From Kutzneria viridogrisea (GTDB lineage: Bacteria; Actinomycetota; Actinomycetes; Mycobacteriales; Pseudonocardiaceae): a stretch of DNA of 64,000 nucleotides. Both the position numbers and the translations under genes were made by a program. The notes beneath the pieces are model-generated. The model saw nothing but the letters and a program-made list of their open reading frames with translations. It ran no database searches and was not told the DNA's origin. Below are positions 58,567 to 64,000 of the stretch, in pieces (within the stretch, counting starts at the first letter, position 1; every line of letters begins with the position of its first letter). The DNA is taken from NCBI GenBank assembly GCA_014138725.1, contig JACJID010000002.1:1564001-1628000 (forward strand), read 5' to 3'.

Positions 58567-59283
58567 GTGCAGATCACCGAGGACGAGACCGAGGAACTGG
58601 CCCCGCCCGTAGGCCCCGGCACGCGCGTGCTGGTGATGACCGCCGCCGCGGTGGCGATCCTGCTGCTCGGTGCCGCCGTGGGACTGCTGGTCCGGCTGCC
58701 GGGCGCGGACACCACCAACAACCCGGGAACCGGTTCGGTGGAGGTCGGCTTCGCCCAGGACATGTCGGTGCACCACCTGCAGGCGGTGACCCTGGCGAAC
58801 TGGGCCCGCGAGCACACGGCCGATCCGGCGATCCGGCAGCTGGCCTTCGACATCCAGTCCACCCAGCTGGAGCAGGTCGGGCGGATGAAGGGCTGGCTGA
58901 TGTTGTGGGGCCAGCCCGAGCAGCCGCCCACCGGCAAGTACATGGCGTGGATGGCGGGGCCGGACTCGCACGGCATGGCGGGCATGACGATGGCCTCGGC
59001 CATGCCCAGCGGCGGGGTGGACCACATGCCCGGCTACGCCAGCGCCGAGGAGATCAGCAAGCTCCAGTCCCTGTCCGGTGCCGCGCTGGACTCGTACTTC
59101 CTGCAACTGATGCTGCGCCACCACGAGGGCGGCGCGCCGATGGCCCAGTTCGCGGCCGACCACTCCGGGGTGCCCGCGGTGCGGGTGCTCGCGCAGAACA
59201 TCCTCGCCTCGCAGGCGGCCGAGGTGAAGACGCTCAAGGAGCTGATGACCGCTCGCGGCGTCGAGGCCCTGCCCGGCAACTGA
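58567..59283 (+). CDS. DUF305 membrane-anchored protein, Met/His-rich
   Basis: A 238-residue protein with one N-terminal helix (VLVMTAAAVAILLLGAAVGLLV) and an external ferritin-like DUF305 domain (FAQDMSVHHLQAVTLANWA; LMLRHHEGGAPMAQFAADHSGVPAVRVLAQNILASQAAEVKTLKELM). Between the repeats is a stretch rich in Met and His (HGMAGMTMASAMPSGGVDHMPG), which looks like a copper-binding loop. DUF305 proteins in other bacteria have been linked to copper handling. It starts three bases after DUF3105 stops and very probably acts with it. Confidence 0.85.
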   Translation: MQITEDETEELAPPVGPGTRVLVMTAAAVAILLLGAAVGLLVRLPGADTTNNPGTGSVEVGFAQDMSVHHLQAVTLANWAREHTADPAIRQLAFDIQSTQLEQVGRMKGWLMLWGQPEQPPTGKYMAWMAGPDSHGMAGMTMASAMPSGGVDHMPGYASAEEISKLQSLSGAALDSYFLQLMLRHHEGGAPMAQFAADHSGVPAVRVLAQNILASQAAEVKTLKELMTARGVEALPGN

Positions 59284-59470
59284 GCTGGCTCCGCCCCCTC
59301 CCGCGCGAGTCCCGCTCACCTGCACGCGAACCCCGCGCTCCGGCACGCGAGTCCCGCTCTGGGGGCGACGAGTCCCGTTGTCGCTCACCCGGCACGGCGG
59401 GACTCGCCAACGGCTGGGCGGGACTCGGCTGCAGGAGAGCGGGACTCGCGGGTTCTGGGGTGGAACGCAC
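59284..59470. repeat. mirror array of seven GCGAGTCCCGCTC-type repeats
   Basis: Four units in the GCGAGTCCCG orientation (one strongly degenerate) followed by three in the GGGACTCGC orientation, the mirror of the array at 42676-42838. It lies between the convergent DUF305 and ROK genes. The first unit (GCGAGTCCCGCTC, 59305-59317) and the last (GAGCGGGACTCGC) are exact complements. Confidence 0.85.
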
Positions 59471-59511
59471 ATGTGGGGCAGGCGGTGACGGCGCGGCACC
59501 TGCCCCACATG
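59470..59511. terminator. 13-bp hairpin downstream of DUF305 gene
   Basis: Arms 59470-59482 and 59499-59511 (CATGTGGGGCAGG and its complement) with a 16-base loop. Placed just after the repeat array in the gap between convergent genes. Confidence 0.75.
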
Positions 59512-59632
59512 GCGGAGGGAACCAGACCCCCGTCCTGTTCCCTCAACTCCCCTTGCGACCCTTCCTCCGAAGGAGGTGTCGTTACGCTATGCCACCAGAC
59601 CGGGACTTGCCTTCCGCCAAACGAGTGAACAG

Positions 59633-60904
59633 TCAGTCGGTTACCAGAAGTTCGCTGCGCTGCGTCACCGCCTGGCCGCCACGCCGGTCGAACACGATCT
59701 CCTGAGCAGCCCTCAGCGCCGTGGCGATCGCCCCGGTCAACACGGCGTCCTCCCCCAGCTCACCAGGCACGATGCGCGGGAACAGCGGCCCGATCCGGCG
59801 CAGGGCCTGCTCCATCGGACCGGTCAGCAGCTCGGTGTTCGCACCGATGCCGCCGCCGAGCACCACCAGCTCGGGGTCGATCACCGCGGACACCGAGGCC
59901 ACCAGGAAGGCCAGCCGCCGCGCCTCCTGCTCCACCACCGCGAGCGCCCCGGCATCACCCGCACGGGCCAGCGCGAACACCTCACGGGCCGAGCGCGCCC
60001 CGGACAGCCCGCGCTCACGGGCCAGCGCCACCACGGAGTTGGCCGCCGCGGCCTCCTCCAGCAGGCCGGGCGCGGACGGGGTCCAGCCGCCCTCGTCCTC
60101 ACCGGTCCAGCCATAGGGCAGGTAGCCGACCTCGCCCGCCGCCCCGTGCGCGCCCCGGAACAGCTTGCCGTCCAGCACGATGCCCATGCCGATACCGGTA
60201 CCGACGTTGACGCACACGAACACGTCCACCCCGCGTGCCGCACCCCGGTCGCGCTCGCCCACCGCGCTCAGGTTCGCGTCGTTCTCCACCAACAGGCTCG
60301 GCCCCAGCACCTCCTCCAGCTCGTCCAGCAGCCCCCGGCGCCCCCAGCCCGGCAGGTTCGGCGCGTAGTGCAGGATCCGGCTGCTGCGGTCCGGTACACC
60401 CGGACTGCCCACGACCGTAGCCACCAGGTCTGACAACCCGAGTCCTGCCTGCTCAGCGGTGCGGCTGGCCAACTCGTGCACGGTGCGCACCAGCGCGCTG
60501 GCCGAGCGGCAGCGGTTGGGCTCGTCCACCCTGGCCACCACGGTGCCCGCCAGGTCGGCCACGGCCAGCCGGATGCGCGCGCGACCGATGTCCACGCCCA
60601 GCACGTGCCCGGCGGCGGGATCCGCCTCGTAGAGCACCGCGGAGCGGCCGGGGCCCGCCGAGGTGCGCCCGATCGGCCGGACCAGCCCGTCCTGTTCCAG
60701 GTCCAGCAGCGCCTGGCCGACGGTGGGCTTGGACAGGCCGGTGTCCTTGGCCAGCCCCGGCCGGGTGGCGGCCCCACCGCTGCGCAACCGGTCCAGCACG
60801 ATCCGCTGGTTCAGCTCCCGCATGCTCGCGGGCGTGCCAACCTGTGGAGCCTTCAAGCCGCCTGCCTCCGTCACAGTGGGCGCGCAGCCCTTCGAATCCA
60901 CCAT
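59633..60904 (-). CDS. ROK-family transcriptional regulator lacking the zinc motif
   Basis: A 423-residue protein. Residues 28-80 form a winged helix-turn-helix ([47 protein letters not shown]); the rest is an actin-like ROK sugar-kinase fold (GVDIGRARIRLAVADL; ATVVGSPGVPD; LLVENDANLSAVGE; VNVGTGIGMGIVLDG). The usual ROK zinc motif CxCGxxGCxE is missing: after GEVGYLPYG the sequence is WTGEDEGGWTPSAPGLLEE, without cysteines. It therefore looks like a pure regulator. A ROK-type palindrome lies before the nearby APC permease gene, its likely target. Confidence 0.88.
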   Translation of the reverse strand: MVDSKGCAPTVTEAGGLKAPQVGTPASMRELNQRIVLDRLRSGGAATRPGLAKDTGLSKPTVGQALLDLEQDGLVRPIGRTSAGPGRSAVLYEADPAAGHVLGVDIGRARIRLAVADLAGTVVARVDEPNRCRSASALVRTVHELASRTAEQAGLGLSDLVATVVGSPGVPDRSSRILHYAPNLPGWGRRGLLDELEEVLGPSLLVENDANLSAVGERDRGAARGVDVFVCVNVGTGIGMGIVLDGKLFRGAHGAAGEVGYLPYGWTGEDEGGWTPSAPGLLEEAAAANSVVALARERGLSGARSAREVFALARAGDAGALAVVEQEARRLAFLVASVSAVIDPELVVLGGGIGANTELLTGPMEQALRRIGPLFPRIVPGELGEDAVLTGAIATALRAAQEIVFDRRGGQAVTQRSELLVTD

Positions 60905-60931
60905 CGTAGGAGGCGGTGCCCCGGAAGGCGG

Positions 60932-61237
60932 TCAATGCCGGTGATCGGCGAGGCCGCGCCGCAACTGGCCGAAGGAGGCGAACAGCTCGGTGACGGGCAG
61001 CGGGAAGCCCTCCGGCCGCCCGGACCAGCTCAGCACCACCAGGCCCCAGCGGACCTGGCGGCCCCGCGCCACGGTGAACACCGCGGTGGTGCAGTCGGGG
61101 CAGCGGGCGACCGCGCCCACGCGGTGCCCGTGCAGCGGGTGTCCGGCCGCCAGTTCGGCGGCCAGCTCGGACTCCAGGTCGCCGCGCAGCTCCTCGGGCA
61201 ACACCAACCACGGTTCCGGCAACAGCCCCCGACCCAC
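60932..61237 (-). CDS. conserved-looking hypothetical protein
   Basis: A 101-residue protein from GTG 61237 (a TTG at 61255 is also possible). It has a possible beta-rich core around GAVARCPDCTTAVFTVARGRQVRWGLVVLSWSG, with one CxxC that could bind metal only with a partner. It has no transmembrane helix or known domain. It ends 27 bases before the ROK regulator starts, and both are on the minus strand, so they may share a transcript. High GC3 supports coding. Confidence 0.5.
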   Translation of the reverse strand: MGRGLLPEPWLVLPEELRGDLESELAAELAAGHPLHGHRVGAVARCPDCTTAVFTVARGRQVRWGLVVLSWSGRPEGFPLPVTELFASFGQLRRGLADHRH

Positions 61238-61316
61238 CGGCCCAGGATGCCGCAAGATCAGGTCACGAGTTCGCGGGCGTTGCTCCTCGGCGTGTTCCCC
61301 TCACGCCGCCTTTATG

Positions 61317-61333
61317 TTAAGAACCTTTCCTAA
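61317..61333. promoter_or_regulatory. candidate ROK operator TTAAGAACCTTTCCTAA
   Basis: A palindrome with half-sites TTAAGAA and TTCCTAA around CCT (one mismatch), ending 21 bases before the permease start. It resembles the TTAGGAAA-TTTCCTAA operators described for ROK-family regulators in actinobacteria, and overlaps a TATGTT -10-like hexamer (61313-61318). A ROK regulator gene lies 0.4 kb away on the opposite strand. Confidence 0.55.
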
Positions 61334-61354
61334 TTACGGCAGGGAGGGGTTGGC

Positions 61355-62773
61355 ATGGCCGGGAACGCGGCACCACCACAGGTCGCCGGTCTGGAACGCA
61401 GCATCGGTCCGTTGCAGGCGACCGCCATCAACATGACCCAGATGTGCGGGGTGGGGCCCTTCCTGACCATCCCGACGATGGTGGCCACGATGGGCGGCCC
61501 GCAGGCGGTGTTCGGCTGGATCATCGGCGCGATCATCGTGCTGGCCGACGGCCTGGTCTGGGCCGAACTCGGCGCGGCCATGCCCGGGGCCGGCGGCACC
61601 TACGTGTACCTGCGCGAGGCGTTCCAGTACCGCACGGGCAGGCTCATGCCGTTCCTGTTCGTGTGGACGGCCATGCTGTTCATCCCGCTGATCATGTCCA
61701 CCGGCGTGATCGGCCTGGTGCAGTACCTGGGCTACCTGTGGCCCGCCGTGGTGGACGCCGACGGGCACGCCAACACCCTGGGCCACGTCATCGGCATCGC
61801 GGTCACCGGGCTGGTCGTGCTGTTGCTGTACCGCAAGATCAGCGGGGTCACCAAGCTGACCACCACGTTCTTCGTGGTGATGCTGGTCGCCACGCTCGCG
61901 GTGATCGCGGCGGCCTACTCGCACTTCCAGCCCTCGCTGGCCTTCGACTACCCGGCGGACAGCTTCGCGCTGGGTGGGCCGTTCTTCACCGGGCTGGGCG
62001 CCGGCCTGATCATCGCGGTGTACGACTACCTGGGCTACAGCACCAGCGCCTACCTGGGCGCCGAGGTGCGCGAGCCGGGGCGCACGCTGCCCCGCTCCAT
62101 CGTGCTGTCGATCATCGGCATCATGGCGCTGTACCTGCTGCTGCAACTGGGCGTGCTGGGCGTGGTGCCGTGGCAGGAGGTGGCCAAGTCGAGTTCGGTC
62201 GCGTCACTGGTGGTGGAGAACACCTGGGGCGGTACCGCGGCGACCGTCGTCACCGTGCTGATCATCGTGACGGCCTTCGCCTCGGTGTTCGCCGGGCTGC
62301 TGGGCGGTTCGCGCGTGCCCTACGAGGCCGCGCGGGACAAGCTGTTCCTGCCGGTGTTCGGCAGGCTGCACGCGCGGCTGCACTTCCCGCACGTGGCACT
62401 GCTGGCGCTCGGGGTGGTCACCGCGATCGGCTCGCTGTTCGACCTCAGCACGGTGATCAACATGCTCACGGCGGTGATCGTGATCGTGCAGTCGGTGGCG
62501 CAGATCGCGGCCCTGGTGGTGCTGCGCAGGCGGCAGCCGGGTCTGACCCGTCCCTACAAGATGTGGCTGTACCCGGTGCCCGCGGTGATCGCCCTGCTCG
62601 GCTGGGCCTTCCTGTACTACAGCGCGGGTCAGCTGGCGATCCTGATGTCGCTGGGCTGGCTGGTCGTCGGCATCGCGGCCTTCCTCGGTTGGGCCCGCGC
62701 CGAACGGATCTGGCCCTTCGGCCCCAAGGAGATCAGCGAGTGGTTCCTCACGACATCGAGGTCAGCCGGCTGA
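61355..62773 (+). CDS. APC-family amino acid permease
   Basis: A 472-residue transporter of about 12 helices. It opens SIGPLQATAINMTQMCGVGPFLTIPTMVATMGGPQAVFGWI and contains ELGAAMPGAGGTYVYLREAFQYRTGRLMPF and LIIAVYDYLGYSTSAYLGAEVREPGRTLPRSI, as in APC transporters of polyamines or amino acids. ATG 61355 has GGGAGGGG five bases before it. The ROK-type operator upstream and the neighbouring ROK gene suggest regulation by a sugar-like or amino-sugar signal, unusual for an amino-acid carrier. Its last 26 bases overlap ssgB on the other strand. Confidence 0.87.
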   Translation: MAGNAAPPQVAGLERSIGPLQATAINMTQMCGVGPFLTIPTMVATMGGPQAVFGWIIGAIIVLADGLVWAELGAAMPGAGGTYVYLREAFQYRTGRLMPFLFVWTAMLFIPLIMSTGVIGLVQYLGYLWPAVVDADGHANTLGHVIGIAVTGLVVLLLYRKISGVTKLTTTFFVVMLVATLAVIAAAYSHFQPSLAFDYPADSFALGGPFFTGLGAGLIIAVYDYLGYSTSAYLGAEVREPGRTLPRSIVLSIIGIMALYLLLQLGVLGVVPWQEVAKSSSVASLVVENTWGGTAATVVTVLIIVTAFASVFAGLLGGSRVPYEAARDKLFLPVFGRLHARLHFPHVALLALGVVTAIGSLFDLSTVINMLTAVIVIVQSVAQIAALVVLRRRQPGLTRPYKMWLYPVPAVIALLGWAFLYYSAGQLAILMSLGWLVVGIAAFLGWARAERIWPFGPKEISEWFLTTSRSAG

Positions 62774-63167
62774 GCTCGGCGTCGATGTCCACCCACAGGT
62801 TCTCGTTGCCCGGCATGACGACCTCGTAGGTCTCGTCCAGGAAGTCCGCCAGCGCCTCGGCGGGAGCCTCGAACAGGGCCTGGCCCGAGGGTGAGCGCAG
62901 CTCGATCACGACCATCTCCACGTCGCTGACCGACGGCCTGATCCGGATGTCGCCATCACCGGCGTCGCCGATCAGGCCGTCCGCCAGCAGGTCGCGGGAG
63001 AAGGCCCACTCCACGCAGTCGTCGCGGCCCGGCCGGAACGAGGCGACCACGGCGTACGGGTCGGTGGTGTCGTAACTCATCTCGACCTCCAGCGGGACCA
63101 GGAAGTCGTGCGCCGCCAGGAAGCCGAACTCGACCTTGGCGGTGATCACCTTGCGCTCGTTGCCCAT
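62748..63167 (-). CDS. ssgB: SsgB-type sporulation/cell-division regulator
   Basis: A 139-residue SsgA-like protein. In Streptomyces SsgB recruits FtsZ to future septa during sporulation-specific division. Family sequences seen are EVEMSYDTTDPYAVVASFRPG, VEWAFSRDLLADGL, GDGDIRIRPS and SPSGQALFEAPAEALADFLDETYEVVMPG. ATG 63167 is favoured (AGGGG eight bases upstream) over ATGs at 63173 and 63176. It is convergent with the permease and overlaps it by 26 bases. Presence of this family points away from mycobacteria. Confidence 0.93.
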   Translation of the reverse strand: MGNERKVITAKVEFGFLAAHDFLVPLEVEMSYDTTDPYAVVASFRPGRDDCVEWAFSRDLLADGLIGDAGDGDIRIRPSVSDVEMVVIELRSPSGQALFEAPAEALADFLDETYEVVMPGNENLWVDIDAELSRLTSMS

Positions 63168-63274
63168 CCTCATCATCCCCTAGCTCTCTCACGCTTCATC
63201 CCGTGACAGAGGTGGGACGCAGCAACCCGTGGATACCCACGCGGTTTTGCCAGAAGACACCCGAACGGGTGTGT

Positions 63275-64000
63275 TCACCAACTCAGCTCACGGCACCTGG
63301 GGGTCGCCCCACCGGGCTCCACCTGCAGTGTTGCATGCTCCAGGTGGTAGGTGTCCGCCAACAATTTCTGCGCCTGGAGCAGCACGTTCCCCGGTTCGGC
63401 CCCGTCCTTCACGGCCAGGTGCGCCGAGGCCACTTCCATGCCCGATGTGAGGGTCCACACATGCACGTCGTGGACCTCCGAAACCCCGTCCACCGCGGTC
63501 AGGTCCACCCGCAACTGCTCGACGTCCACCCGCTCCGGTGCGTGCTGGAAGAGGATGCGCAGCGCACGCCTGGCCAGGCCCCAGGTGCGGGGCAGCACGA
63601 ACAGGCCGATCGCCACCGCGATGATCGGGTCGGCGTAGCGCCAGCCGGTGAGCAGCGTGATCAGACCGCTGAGCAGGACTCCGCAGGAGCCGATCAGGTC
63701 GGAGAGCACCTCCAGGTAGGCGCCCCGGATGTTCAGGCTCTCCTTCGCGCCGGTGCGCAGCATCAGGAAGGCCACCGAGTTGGTCACCAGTCCGACCACC
63801 GCGGTCAGCACCACCGGCAGGCCGGGCACCTCCGGCGGGTTGGCGAAGCGGGCCACCGCCTCGTAGATCACGTAGGCCGCGACCGCGAACAGCAGCACCG
63901 CGTTGGCCAGCGCGGCCAGCACCTCGGCGCGGTACATGCCGAAGGTCTGCGCCTTGTCCCTGGTGGCCCGCCGCGCCAGCAGGACGGCGGCCAGCGCCAT
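63275..64000 (-). CDS. cation diffusion facilitator (zinc/cation efflux), 5' end outside window
   Basis: At least 241 residues of a CDF transporter that exports zinc or a similar divalent cation in exchange for protons. The visible part has four or five of six helices. The second metal-binding helix reads YLEVLSDLIGSCGVLLSGLI (usual HxxxD replaced by E-VLSD), and the cytoplasmic domain is DVEQLRVDLTAVDGVSEVHDVHVWTLTSGMEVASAHLAV. The N-terminal helices lie beyond 64000. Confidence 0.88.
   Translation of the reverse strand: MALAAVLLARRATRDKAQTFGMYRAEVLAALANAVLLFAVAAYVIYEAVARFANPPEVPGLPVVLTAVVGLVTNSVAFLMLRTGAKESLNIRGAYLEVLSDLIGSCGVLLSGLITLLTGWRYADPIIAVAIGLFVLPRTWGLARRALRILFQHAPERVDVEQLRVDLTAVDGVSEVHDVHVWTLTSGMEVASAHLAVKDGAEPGNVLLQAQKLLADTYHLEHATLQVEPGGATPRCRELSW

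Noticed and set aside
57592-59508. A 638-codon minus-strand frame opposite the DUF3105/DUF305 genes
   Set aside because: Both plus-strand genes have signal anchors, domains and normal starts; the antisense frame has shadow-like composition.

Overview
This 64-kb window is high-GC chromosomal DNA from a sporulating-type actinomycete, most likely of the order Pseudonocardiales (Amycolatopsis/Saccharothrix/Crossiella-like). The evidence is GC-rich third codon positions, frequent GTG/TTG starts, an SsgB-type cell-division regulator, NucS mismatch endonuclease, Asp117-type MurA, and a gene order (argS-lysA-hom-thrC-thrB-rho / rpmE / prfA-prmC / tsaC-wecA-atpI-atpBEFHAGDC-DUF2550 / cobalamin adenosyltransferase / murA / nucS) that I recognise from mycobacteria and relatives. 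Unlike mycobacteria, atpF and atpH are separate genes. The genus cannot be fixed from sequence alone. No rRNA or tRNA gene, prophage, transposase or CRISPR array was seen.

Layout. 1-15.6 kb is mixed accessory DNA: a sodium/solute symporter pair, a HIT protein, a CtaG-like membrane protein, a secreted transglycosylase-like protein, an SGNH hydrolase, nucS, an amino-acid permease, a Nudix hydrolase, LysR and TetR regulators with an NmrA-like oxidoreductase, a thioesterase, an enoyl-CoA hydratase and a secreted GH65-like protein. 16-21.9 kb is a five-gene Opp/Dpp peptide ABC operon. 22-25.4 kb carries the B12-dependent mutase meaA and murA; a B12 adenosyltransferase lies at 27.2 kb. 27.8-30.8 kb is a MacA/MacB-like efflux operon. 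30.9-40.4 kb is the complete F1Fo ATP synthase operon with its upstream AtpI-like and WecA-like genes. 40.5-47.4 kb holds tsaC, prmC, prfA, a two-component system and rpmE. 48-57.6 kb has a small secreted CHAP-like protein, rho, the threonine/lysine biosynthesis genes and argS. 57.7-64 kb has a DUF3105/DUF305 pair, a ROK regulator, an APC permease with a ROK-type operator, ssgB and a truncated cation efflux gene.

The most unusual content is non-coding. Two dispersed repeat families sit between genes. The first is a set of long perfect hairpins (16-26 bp stems) at gene ends, several sharing the core GAARGTGSCKTTC. The second is a 13-mer, GCGAGTCCCGCTC, present as pairs or as mirror-image seven-unit arrays between convergent genes. 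A 700-bp gene-free block at 12.0-12.7 kb is built almost entirely of decayed copies of these elements, including a 170-bp direct duplication. Other points worth checking are a symmetric -10 palindrome shared by the divergent genes nucS and a permease, a hairpin inside the atp operon between atpD and atpC, a long leader before rho, and a large Gln/Arg/Gly-rich insertion in Rho.
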